Assembly (NCBI RefSeq): GCF_025751435.1
Contig: NZ_JAOWKY010000002.1
Coordinates: forward strand, 542,783-606,782
DNA length: 64,000 nt
Reading direction: 5' to 3'
Origin: Albidovulum marisflavi
GTDB lineage: Bacteria; Pseudomonadota; Alphaproteobacteria; Rhodobacterales; Rhodobacteraceae
Below the pieces are notes generated by a model, which saw only the letters and a program-made list of their open reading frames with translations, made no database searches and had not been told where the DNA came from. Shown here in pieces: positions 52,691 to 60,717 of the stretch. The first letter of the stretch is position 1; every line of letters starts with the position of its first letter. Both the position numbers and the translations under genes were made by a program.

Positions 52691-53944
52691 ATGACCGAGT
52701 TGATCCAATCCTGGGTCGCAAGCGCCAATACGCCTGACACCGACTTCCCGCTCAACAACCTGCCCTATGGCGTGTTCTCGACGGAAGGCGGCCAGCCACG
52801 TTGTGCGACCGCGATCGGCGACATGGTGCTCGATCTCGACGCGCTGGAAGAGGCAGGTGTCCTCGATTTTGGCGGGACGCTTAGGACCGGCGGCTGGAAT
52901 GCCTTCATGGCGCTCGGGCACGCGGACTGGGCACGGCTGCGGGCCACGCTGATGAAGTTGCTCGGCTCGGGCTCGGAGGCCGAGACGCGGCTGCGCCCGC
53001 ATCTGCTGTCCCAGGCGGACGTGACGCTGCACATGCCCTTCGCCGTAACGGAATACACCGATTTCTACGCCGGCCGGCACCATGCCTTCAATGTCGGCAC
53101 GATGTTCCGCGGGCCCGAAAACGCTCTACCGCCGAACTGGCTGCACATCCCGATCGGCTATAACGGACGGGCCTCCTCGGTCATTGTCTCGGGCACCCCT
53201 GTCACCCGTCCGAACGGTCAGCTCAAGGGCCCGAACGACGACGCGCCGCGCTTTGGCCCGTCGCAGCGCTTCGACATCGAGCTTGAAATGGGTGCCATCG
53301 TCGGCCAGCCGTCCAGCGGGCCGATCTCGGTGGCGGAGGCCTTCGAGAACATCTTTGGCTACGTGCTTCTGAACGACTGGTCCGCGCGCGACATCCAGGC
53401 CTGGGAATACCAGCCGCTTGGCCCGTTCCAGTCCAAGGCAACGGCCACGACGATCAGCCCCTGGATCGTCACCGCCGCCGCGCTGGAGCCCTTCCGTACC
53501 ATGACGCCCCCGCGCGAAAAGCCACTCTTGCCCTATCTCGCAGAGCCGGGGCCAATGCTCTACGACATCGCGCTCGAGGTAGGACTGACACCCCAAGGCG
53601 GCGCGGAAACGGTGATTTCCCGCACGAACTACAACGAAATGTACTACTCTGCCGCCCAGCAACTGGCGCATCACACCAGTTCAGGATGTCCGATGCGCGT
53701 CGGCGATCTTCTGGGCTCCGGCACGATCTCCGGCCCCGAAAAGGGCAATCGCGGCTCGCTTCTGGAACTCTCTTGGGGCGGAAAGGAACCAATCGAGATT
53801 GACGGCGGCACGCGCACTTTCATCGAGGACGGAGACACCCTGACCCTGCGCGGGGCGGCCTGGGGCAATGGCTATCGCATCGGCTTCGGTCCGTGCACTG
53901 GCACGATCATCTCCGCGCGCGATCCCGGCCAGAGGTCGGATTGA
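52691..53944 (+). CDS. fahA: Fumarylacetoacetase
   Basis: Cleaves fumarylacetoacetate to fumarate and acetoacetate, the last step of the pathway. In 417 residues the catalytic and metal-binding stretch DFYAGRHHAFNVGTMFRG is clear, along with PNWLHIPIGYNGRASSV, MGAIVG, NDWSARDIQAWEYQPLGPF and GSGTISGPEKGNRGSLLE. It is the last gene of the operon, followed by a palindrome that may terminate transcription. Confidence 0.96.
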   Translation: MTELIQSWVASANTPDTDFPLNNLPYGVFSTEGGQPRCATAIGDMVLDLDALEEAGVLDFGGTLRTGGWNAFMALGHADWARLRATLMKLLGSGSEAETRLRPHLLSQADVTLHMPFAVTEYTDFYAGRHHAFNVGTMFRGPENALPPNWLHIPIGYNGRASSVIVSGTPVTRPNGQLKGPNDDAPRFGPSQRFDIELEMGAIVGQPSSGPISVAEAFENIFGYVLLNDWSARDIQAWEYQPLGPFQSKATATTISPWIVTAAALEPFRTMTPPREKPLLPYLAEPGPMLYDIALEVGLTPQGGAETVISRTNYNEMYYSAAQQLAHHTSSGCPMRVGDLLGSGTISGPEKGNRGSLLELSWGGKEPIEIDGGTRTFIEDGDTLTLRGAAWGNGYRIGFGPCTGTIISARDPGQRSD

Positions 53945-53962
53945 ACCCCGAGATCTCGGGGT
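53945..53962 (+). terminator. Palindrome after fahA
   Basis: ACCCCGAGATCTCGGGGT starts at the base after the fahA stop and is a perfect 18-base palindrome. It can form a stem with a short loop but lacks a T tract, so termination is plausible rather than certain. The next 190 bases hold nothing I recognise. Confidence 0.5.
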
Positions 53963-54150
53963 GGCCGTCCACCCGCGGCAAGGTTGGTTCGGCAACTGGG
54001 GTTTCCAAGTGTTTACTGATGATGGAACCGGTGGCCAACGAGGTGGCGGGCCCGCTCTAAGAGCGATCCAAGACAATGACACCGCGGTGGGTATCTCGGG
54101 ACACATAACCAACCTGGCAGATTGTGCCACGCTCAATCCTCGCGACCACC

Positions 54151-54696
54151 TCACCGCTTTTGGCTGCTGATCCCCCCGTCGTAAAGCCCGGCCATCAGGG
54201 ACTCGAGCGACCTGAAATCCGCAGGATCTATCGAGGGTTCCGGCATTGTCAGAGTTTGCGCATCAGATCGAAACCGCGCAACAGAAAGGCCGCTGGGCCA
54301 GTAGGTGGGCCAGTAGGTGGGCCAGGCGGCCGCCCATTGGGGGGCAAGCCCCCTTGCGATCTGGGTTCGGGCCCGTTCGAAAGCTTGCCAGGCCGCTTCG
54401 AAGGTCACGAAATCGAAGTCTCCCCTCCGCGCCGGCTCCCGGACGATGTGTTCCGTTTCAAGCAGTTTGCGAATGGCGTTTTCAAGATGCGCCACATGGC
54501 GTTGCGGGATCACAAGGGCCCCATGACGGTCCGCGTGCACCAGGTCGCCATCCTCGATCCGCAGCCCGAAAACCGACACCGGCGTCCCCACTTCGCGAAC
54601 ATGCACGAAGGCGTGGCTTGGCCCGATCGAACCGGCGATCTCGGGAAAGCCCTCCGGCAAGTCACCGAGATCGCGCATCACGCCGTTGGTCAGCGC
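54151..54696 (-). pseudogene. RraA-family protein, C-terminal fragment
   Basis: The frame opens without a start as ALTNGVMRDLGDLPEGF, the conserved RraA/oxoacid aldolase core, then continues GSIGPSHAFVHVREVG and EDGDLVHADRHGALVIP. The N-terminal half is lost. At about 54690-54696 it abuts the LacI fragment; the LacI stop codon arises out of frame inside the RraA sequence. The C-terminus carries an odd repeated TYWP tail from a 12-base tandem repeat. Intact members act as 4-hydroxy-4-methyl-2-oxoglutarate aldolases or related enzymes. Confidence 0.8.
54294..54327. repeat. 12-base tandem repeat in the RraA fragment
   Basis: TGGGCCAGTAGG is repeated at 54294-54305 and 54306-54317, with a third partial copy TGGGCCAGG to about 54327. 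It encodes repeated Thr-Tyr-Trp-Pro on the minus strand. Such short in-frame repeats are not expected in RraA and suggest recent slippage in a gene no longer under selection. Confidence 0.75.
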
Positions 54697-55211
54697 GCCG
54701 GGCAGACCATGCGCTCGACCGGCTGGCGCAGGGTGGTCAGGTCATAGGCCCCCCAGCTGGCCAGCGGCACGTCGTCGAACCCCACGACGGAGATGTCATG
54801 GCCGGGTCGCAGCCCCGCCTCGCGGATCGCGTCGATCACCGCAAAGGCCATGTGATCGTTGCCGACAAAGATCGCGTCCGGCCTTTCGGCGTTGCCGAGA
54901 AGCTTCCGGGCGCATTCCATCGCGACCTCGCGCTTGTACATGCCATCGACTATGGCAAACGGGCTTTGACCTGCCGCCTTAAGGACCTCGAGGAATCCCG
55001 CCTGCCGGTCCCGGCCCGTCGAGCTTCCTTGCCAGCCTGCGATATGGGCGATCCGCTCATGACCGCCTGCAACAAGGAATTCGGCCACCTTGCGCCCGCC
55101 CAGCCGGTTGGCCGAGGTGACGTTGGAGACCTCGACGTCGTCCTGGCTGCGGTTGAAAAGGACCACGGGAATACCAAGGTCCTTTGCCCGCGACTTCCTG
55201 GCCGAGGCCAC
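54690..55211 (-). pseudogene. LacI-family regulator fragment lacking both ends
   Basis: About 170 codons of the periplasmic-binding-like sensor domain of a LacI regulator: DLGIPVVLFNRSQDDVEV, ERIAHIAGWQGSSTG, RPDAIFVGNDHMAF and DISVVGFDDVPLASWGAYDLTTLRQP. The helix-turn-helix domain is missing at the 5' end (near 55211, next to the amidohydrolase start), and the C-terminus is cut at RQPVERM where it joins RraA. It should be unable to bind DNA. Confidence 0.85.
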
Positions 55212-55222
55212 CGGAGCCGCAG

Positions 55223-56089
55223 ATGCGGATTGACGCCCATCACCACCTTTGGGACCTGTCCGCGGTGCGCTACCCGTGGCTCATGGCAAAGGGCGCCCGG
55301 CGTTTCTTTGGCGACCCTGCTCCGATCCAAAGGGATTATCTGATCGACGAGTTCCGGCGCGACGCGCGCGGTTTCGGGGCGTCAGTCCACATCCAGGTCG
55401 GCGCCGAACACGGCTGGGCCGAGGCGACATGGGTGCAGGCCGTCGCCGAGGCGAACCCGGACTGGCCGCTTGCGCAGGTCGTGTTCTGCGATCTGACGGC
55501 GCCGGACCTGTCCCGGCAGCTCGACCGGTACCAGACCCTGCCATCTGTGCGCGGCGTCCGCCAGATCGTCGGCCGCGCGCCGGGCGAGGATGCGCGGACC
55601 GGCACCAACGCGCTGCTCGACGATCCACGGTTCGCGGCAGGACTTCGGGCGGTCGGCGAACGGGGCCTGTCGTTCGACCTTCAGCTGATCCCTGAACTTT
55701 ACGAACGCATGGCGCGCGTGCTGGACGCCGCGCCGGGCACCGCGATCGCACTTTGCCATGCAGGCTCGCCGCACGACCGAAGTCCGGCGGGACTTCGGGA
55801 CTGGGCTTCGCGCCTGCGACTCCTGTCGGATCGGCCGCAGATCACCTGCAAGCTGTCCGGACTGGGCATGTTCGATCACGAATGGACCAGCGAAAGCGTT
55901 CGCCCGATCGTCGAGACCTGCCTTGAGCAGTTCGGGCCGGACCGGTGCATGTTCGGGTCGAACTTCCCCGTGGATTCTCTCTATTCGGACTACGCCCATG
56001 TCGTCGCCGCCTACGAAAGCCTTGTGCCAGAGGCCGCGACATTCTCTGTCTTCCACGACACCGCAGCGAGGTTCTACGCCCTGCCATGA
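55223..56089 (+). CDS. Amidohydrolase 2 family lactonase-like hydrolase
   Basis: 288 residues with the amidohydrolase start MRIDAHHHLWDLSAVRYPWL, then HIQVGAEHG, VRGVRQI, LCHAGSP and MFGSNFPVDSL near the C-terminus. This layout is typical of L-fuconolactone/rhamnonolactone hydrolases and similar COG3618 proteins. It follows the broken LacI gene divergently and overlaps a thioesterase fragment (ATGA). GGAG precedes the ATG. It appears complete, but its regulator and partner are damaged. Confidence 0.87.
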   Translation: MRIDAHHHLWDLSAVRYPWLMAKGARRFFGDPAPIQRDYLIDEFRRDARGFGASVHIQVGAEHGWAEATWVQAVAEANPDWPLAQVVFCDLTAPDLSRQLDRYQTLPSVRGVRQIVGRAPGEDARTGTNALLDDPRFAAGLRAVGERGLSFDLQLIPELYERMARVLDAAPGTAIALCHAGSPHDRSPAGLRDWASRLRLLSDRPQITCKLSGLGMFDHEWTSESVRPIVETCLEQFGPDRCMFGSNFPVDSLYSDYAHVVAAYESLVPEAATFSVFHDTAARFYALP

Positions 56090-56286
56090 CCCGGACTTTT
56101 CACTATCGAACCTCCGTTCGGCCAGAATGGATCGACTACAACGGACACATGCAGGATGCATACTACGGGCTGGTCTTCAGCCATGCCGTCGACGCCTTTC
56201 AGGACGAGGTTGGGTTTGACGCCGCGTACCGAAAGGCGACCGGCTGCACGACCTATTATCCACTGAAGGTGAGGCGTCCCCCGTGA
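56086..56286 (+). pseudogene. Thioesterase (hotdog fold), truncated
   Basis: Only the first roughly 60 residues remain: SVRPEWIDYNGHMQDAYYG carries the hotdog Asp/His signature of 4HBT-type thioesterases such as betainyl-CoA thioesterase, then ATGCTTYY. After this the frame breaks into PLKVRRPP and a stop 12 bases before the pyruvate kinase 3' end. The rest, about 80-100 residues, is absent. Confidence 0.82.
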
Positions 56287-56297
56287 GTTCCCATTTC

Positions 56298-57710
56298 TTA
56301 CTTGTAACTGGCGATACGGATATTGTTCGTGTTGCCGGGTTGTCCGAATGGAACTCCGGCCAGGATGACAAGCCGGTCGCCCACGGCACAGTTGATGAGC
56401 TTCGCACTCTCCTCCCGTGCCATCGAGATCATGCTGTCGTAGTCGAGCACGGTGTTCTCCAACACGGAGCGCGCACCCCAAACCAAGGCCATCCGCCTGG
56501 AGACGTGGGCGTCGCGGGTAACGACGATGAGGGGAAGCATCGGGCGCCGTGCCGCGACGCGCGCGGCCGTTGCGCCGCTCATTGAATATGCGACGATACA
56601 GCGCGCATCCAAAGAGCCGCCCAGCGTGGCGCCGGTATCAGCGATTGCATCTGCCGGTCCCTGAGGCGCTTCGCGAGACGAAGCGATGGTCCGGGCATAG
56701 AAGTCATGGGATTCCGTGCGATGGATTATGCGGTCCATGACCTCAACGGCCTCACAGGGGAAGGCACCCGTGGCGCTTTCGGCGGACAGCATGACGGCAT
56801 CGGCTCCATCATAGACCGCCGTGGCGACGTCCGAGGCTTCGGCACGCGTCGGCGCCGGCGACGCGGTCATGGATTCGAGCATCTGCGTCGCCACGATCAC
56901 CGGGCGGCTTTCACGCCGGCAGAGCGCTATGATCTCTTTCTGTCGGGCCGGCACATCCTCGGGCGGAATCTCTACACCCAGGTCCCCTCGGGCGATCATG
57001 ATCGCATCAGACTTTCGAACGATTGCGTCGATCTCGGATAGAGCCGACGGCTTTTCAATCTTCGCCACGAGGCCAGCGCGGCCCGCGATCAGCGACAGGA
57101 TTTCATCGAGGTCACGCGCCTTCTGCACGAAAGATAGCGCCACCCAGTCTACTCCCTGCGAGAGGCCAAACTCGAGATCTGCTCGGTCCTTCTCGGTTAG
57201 AACCGGCAGATCCAGCACGGTGTCAGGCAGGTTCACCCCCTTGCGGTCACTGACCTTCCCGCCCTCCAGGACTTCTGCCTCGAGCCTGTCATCGCGGCGC
57301 TCGACAATCTTGAGCCTGACCCTTCCGTCGTCGATGAAGACCCGGTGACCGGGTTCGATCGCGGCGAAGACCTCGGGGTGCGGCAGTGGCAGCACGGTGA
57401 TTTCATCGTCGCGCTCCGTAAGAGTGAAGCTGACTCGCTCGTACCGATCCAGCATTCGGCAACCGTCGCCGAGGCGACCGAGCCGGATTTTCGGCCCTTG
57501 GAGATCTTGTAGAATCCCGATGGGAACACCCACCTCCGCTTCAAGCGACCGGATCGCCTTGATGACGGCTGAATGGCCAGCATGATCTCCGTGGCTGAAG
57601 TTCAGCCGGAAGGTGTCCACGCCCTTGTTGAAGAGACTGCGAAGCATGAAGGGTGCGGCACTGGCCGGTCCCACGGTCGCGACGATCTTTGCCCGTCGAT
57701 TGCGGATCAT
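56298..57710 (-). CDS. pyk: Pyruvate kinase
   Basis: 470 residues with KIVATVGPAS, VDTFRLNFSHGDH, ILQDLQGPKIRLG, the metal-binding FVQKARDLDE, AKIEKPSAL with the catalytic Lys, IMIARGDLGVEIP and the C-terminal domain ending GNTNNIRIAS. It seems intact. The 3' end abuts a truncated thioesterase and its start is just 35 bases from the 126-base inverted-repeat element, so this block may have come in or been moved by that element. Glycolytic role by family knowledge. The genome may have another copy. Confidence 0.95.
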   Translation of the reverse strand: MIRNRRAKIVATVGPASAAPFMLRSLFNKGVDTFRLNFSHGDHAGHSAVIKAIRSLEAEVGVPIGILQDLQGPKIRLGRLGDGCRMLDRYERVSFTLTERDDEITVLPLPHPEVFAAIEPGHRVFIDDGRVRLKIVERRDDRLEAEVLEGGKVSDRKGVNLPDTVLDLPVLTEKDRADLEFGLSQGVDWVALSFVQKARDLDEILSLIAGRAGLVAKIEKPSALSEIDAIVRKSDAIMIARGDLGVEIPPEDVPARQKEIIALCRRESRPVIVATQMLESMTASPAPTRAEASDVATAVYDGADAVMLSAESATGAFPCEAVEVMDRIIHRTESHDFYARTIASSREAPQGPADAIADTGATLGGSLDARCIVAYSMSGATAARVAARRPMLPLIVVTRDAHVSRRMALVWGARSVLENTVLDYDSMISMAREESAKLINCAVGDRLVILAGVPFGQPGNTNNIRIASYK

Positions 57711-57745
57711 TCAGGTATCCTTCTTGGGTGCCGAGTGGCTGGTCA

Positions 57746-57871
57746 GGGGTTCTGTCGCAAAGATCCGCGACGAGAGGAAAGAAGTCTTGTTTGCTTATAT
57801 TTATGCGTCATCACACCACGATCCATTCGCCCGGTGACGCCCATCTAACGCCACGGTTTGCGACAGAACCC
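57746..57871. mobile_element. MITE-like element with 16-bp terminal inverted repeats
   Basis: GGGGTTCTGTCGCAAA at 57746-57761 is the exact inverted complement of TTTGCGACAGAACCCC at 57856-57871. The interior is AT-richer than the surroundings and codes for nothing convincing. The CTGTCGCAAA ends resemble those of IS6-family elements (for example CTGTTGCAAA). No target-site duplication is seen in the flanks, which fits replicative recombination or a rearrangement. It lies between the pyk start and the 3' end of the TRAP permease gene. Confidence 0.75.
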
Positions 57872-57882
57872 CATCCTCCTCG

Positions 57883-59157
57883 TCAACGCGCGATCAGCAG
57901 TGACGGTAGGTAGGTGACGATCTGCGGTACGGCGACCATCATCGCGAGCAACGCCAGCAAGACGGAGAAAAACGGCAAGGTTGCCCAGAACACGCGCTCG
58001 ATCGGCAGGCGCGAAACCATGGCCACCCCGTAAAGCGCCACCCCGACCGGCGGGGTAATCAGGCCAATCACGCAGACGATGCAGAACAACACGCCCAGAT
58101 GCAGCGGATCGATGCCGTAAGCCGAAACCAGCGGCGAAATCGCGGGGACCAGCATCAGGATGATCGGGGTCGCGTCCATGAAGAAACCCAGGAACAGCAC
58201 AAGCAAGAGGATCAAGATCATCACCAGCAGCGGGCTCGACGTGAACGAGGTCATCGTCTGCGCCAGCAACATCGGCACCTGCTCGCGCGCGATCACCCAG
58301 GCATCCAGCCCGGACACCGAGACCACCACCATCAGCGCGCCGACCGCCGTCCCGGTTCCGACCAAGGCGCGGTAGAACGATACGAACTGAAGCTTGCCGT
58401 AGACCAGGCCCAGGAAGATGACGTAGACGACCGCGACGACGCTAGCCTCCGTCGGGGTGAAAACGCCCGAAAATATCCCCCCGATCACGACGATCGGGGT
58501 GAGCAGGACCAGCGCCGCGCTAAGCCCCGTGCGCCAGACCTGGGCGAAGCTGAACGCATTGCCCTTCGGATAGCCGCGGCGCCAGCTTAGGAAGGTGACC
58601 ATCGCCATCATGGACAGGGCCATCAGCAGACCGGGCCCGATGCCGCCAATGAACATCTTGCCGATCGAGACATCCGCCGTCGCCCCGTAGATAATCATGA
58701 TAATCGAAGGCGGGATAACGGGCGCAAGCGTCGCCGAGCCGAGCGTCACCGCCGCCGCAAAGGAGGGGTCGTAGCCACGCTCGCGCATGGCCTTGACGGT
58801 AATCGTGCCCACGCCGACCGCATCGGCCGCAGCAGACCCCGACATCGCGGAAAAGATCATCGAGGCGAGCACGGCTACGTAACCAAGGCCGCCGCGAATA
58901 TGGCCGATCACAGCCTGAGCGAAATCGAAGATACGCTTGGTCGCGCCGTACATGTTCATCAGTCGCCCAGCCAGAAGGAACATGGGCACGGCGAGCAGAA
59001 TGGATTCGTTGACGGTGCCCAGCATCCGCTGCGGCGCCAGGCCAAGCGGGATGCCCTTGAGGCTCAGATACGCCAGCGCAGGGGCGCCGAGCGCGACGAA
59101 AATGGGCGCGCGCAGCATCAGGAGGACGAAGATTGCTGCAAGAATGTAGACGATCAT
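57883..59157 (-). CDS. TRAP transporter large permease (DctM)
   Basis: The 424-residue polytopic permease with the DctM features AVPMFLLAGRLMNMYGATKRI, GSAAADAVGVGTI, PPSIIMIIYGATADVSIG, GVFTPTEASVVAVVYV and ITPPVGVALYG, and about 11-12 membrane segments. It carries an organic acid or similar substrate into the cell using the sodium gradient. It lies 4 bases after the small subunit gene. The 3' end is only 11 bases from the inverted-repeat element. Confidence 0.94.
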   Translation of the reverse strand: MIVYILAAIFVLLMLRAPIFVALGAPALAYLSLKGIPLGLAPQRMLGTVNESILLAVPMFLLAGRLMNMYGATKRIFDFAQAVIGHIRGGLGYVAVLASMIFSAMSGSAAADAVGVGTITVKAMRERGYDPSFAAAVTLGSATLAPVIPPSIIMIIYGATADVSIGKMFIGGIGPGLLMALSMMAMVTFLSWRRGYPKGNAFSFAQVWRTGLSAALVLLTPIVVIGGIFSGVFTPTEASVVAVVYVIFLGLVYGKLQFVSFYRALVGTGTAVGALMVVVSVSGLDAWVIAREQVPMLLAQTMTSFTSSPLLVMILILLLVLFLGFFMDATPIILMLVPAISPLVSAYGIDPLHLGVLFCIVCVIGLITPPVGVALYGVAMVSRLPIERVFWATLPFFSVLLALLAMMVAVPQIVTYLPSLLIAR

Positions 59158-59161
59158 GGCC

Positions 59162-59668
59162 CTACTCCTCGTAGGCTTCGTCGGAATGATTGTCGCCCAC
59201 ATGCCTGTTGCGAAGTGGGAACGAGGCGGCGTGGATCGCCATCAGCGCCATGCCAACCGGCAGGGCGATGGTCTGTGCGGCAACCGAAATGCCCATCACC
59301 GGCAGGATCTGCCCCGCCCCATTCAGCGTGGTTTGAAACCCGATCCAGGCCAGGGTAGCTGCAAATGCGACCGAGAGCGCGTCGACGGCCCAGCCCACGA
59401 TCTGCCTCGGGCTGGCTGGAAGCGCGTTGTAGACGAGATCGACAATGAAGTGCTGCGAGACCCGCATCGCCCGCGCCGCTCCGATGAACACCAGCCAGGC
59501 GAACAACAGGCGCGCTGCCTCTTCCGTGAAGTCGAGCGGCTGGTCCAACACGAAGCGGAACAGCACCTGCAGCGCAAGCATGACGATCAGGACAGCCATG
59601 GCCGCGAAGATCACGACCCCTTCCAATCGGTAAAGCTGCTCATCCAGCCAAAGGAAACGTTCACGCAT
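59162..59668 (-). CDS. TRAP transporter small permease (DctQ)
   Basis: 168 residues with four hydrophobic segments (GVVIFAAMAVLIVMLALQVLF, LLFAWLVFIGAARAM, and two later). DFTEEAARLLFAWLVFIGAA is the DctQ signature. The start at 59668 follows GGAGG. Middle gene of the dctP-dctQ-dctM operon. Confidence 0.92.
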   Translation of the reverse strand: MRERFLWLDEQLYRLEGVVIFAAMAVLIVMLALQVLFRFVLDQPLDFTEEAARLLFAWLVFIGAARAMRVSQHFIVDLVYNALPASPRQIVGWAVDALSVAFAATLAWIGFQTTLNGAGQILPVMGISVAAQTIALPVGMALMAIHAASFPLRNRHVGDNHSDEAYEE

Positions 59669-59721
59669 GGGGGACCTCCGGGGAAACGGGCCGCCGGGGA
59701 GCAGGGCGGCCCGCCGACGTG

Positions 59722-60696
59722 TCACTGGGTGTCGCGAATACGCTGAACCAGATCGACGCCGAACTGGTCTGCGTACTTGTCAGCGACCGGCTTGACCATC
59801 TCTACAAAGGCCTGACGGTCAGGCTCGATGACGGTGACGCCCTGTTCTTTCAGCCAAGCGATGTCGCTTTCGAAGTTCGTCGCGAAAAGCTCGCGCTGCA
59901 TCGCCGTGGCCTCGGCAAAGGCCGCGTCGAATTCAGCGCGCTGCTCTGTCGTCAGTTGCGCCAGCGCATCCTTGTTGGCGATCACCGGCTTGAAGAGGAA
60001 GAAGTGCCCGGTCAGACTATAATAGGGCGCCTGTTCGAAGAACTTCACGTTGCGATAGCCCGAGCTGTCGTTCTCGGCGCCGTCGATCGCACCGGTCGCA
60101 AGCGCCGTGTAGACCTCGCCATAGGGCATCGGCGTCGCGAGCGCACCGAGGCCGTTGAAGGTGTCGATATAGACGGGGCTGCCGATCACGCGGATCTTCT
60201 GACCCGCCAGGTCGGCTGGCGTGTTAACCGGCATCTCGCGGGTAAAGACGTGACGCATGCCCGCGCTCCACCAGCCGAGAACCTCGACATTGGCCTCGGC
60301 TTCGATCTTGGCGTTGATCTCCTCACCGATCGGCCCATCGACCACAGCCCAGGGGTGATGGCCTGCGTCACGGAACAGGAATGGGATGTCATAGACCCCG
60401 GCCGCGGGCGCAAACGCCGACAGATTGGCATTGGCCACCGTCGTCATGCTGATTGCGCCCAACTGAACCTGCTCGATCGCGTCCTTTTCGCCACCGATCT
60501 GCCCCTGTGGAAAGATCGTCAGAGTGATACCGGTCGTCCCCTCCGACAGCTTCTTGGTGAGGAAATCGAACGCCGTGTTCGACGGCTCGCCCGGTGGGTT
60601 CACATGGGCTGCGGTCAATTCGGTGGCCGACGCGGCCCCCGCACAGACAGTCTGCGCCAGAAGCAAGACCGTCGCAAATCTGGATCTCATGTTCAT
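59722..60696 (-). CDS. TRAP transporter substrate-binding protein (DctP)
   Basis: A 324-residue periplasmic receptor with the signal peptide MNMRSRFATVLLLAQTVCAGAASA. Recognised by IFPQGQIGGEKDAIEQVQLG, the helix-turn region DIPFLFRDAGHHPW and the carboxylate-binding Arg in KIRVIGSPVYIDTFNGLGALATPMPYGEVYTALATG-type segments (GLGALATPMPYGEVYTAL). The substrate is probably a carboxylate. The linked AroE-like and SDR enzymes suggest a hydroxy- or keto-acid, perhaps quinate/shikimate-like. That is inference. Confidence 0.92.
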   Translation of the reverse strand: MNMRSRFATVLLLAQTVCAGAASATELTAAHVNPPGEPSNTAFDFLTKKLSEGTTGITLTIFPQGQIGGEKDAIEQVQLGAISMTTVANANLSAFAPAAGVYDIPFLFRDAGHHPWAVVDGPIGEEINAKIEAEANVEVLGWWSAGMRHVFTREMPVNTPADLAGQKIRVIGSPVYIDTFNGLGALATPMPYGEVYTALATGAIDGAENDSSGYRNVKFFEQAPYYSLTGHFFLFKPVIANKDALAQLTTEQRAEFDAAFAEATAMQRELFATNFESDIAWLKEQGVTVIEPDRQAFVEMVKPVADKYADQFGVDLVQRIRDTQ

Positions 60697-60717
60697 GAAT
60701 CTTTCCTCCTGTTCAGT

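Noticed and set aside
57613..57913. Plus-strand frames through the 126-base inverted-repeat element
   Set aside because: They run across the terminal repeats and the antisense of pyk, with no domain or ribosome binding site.
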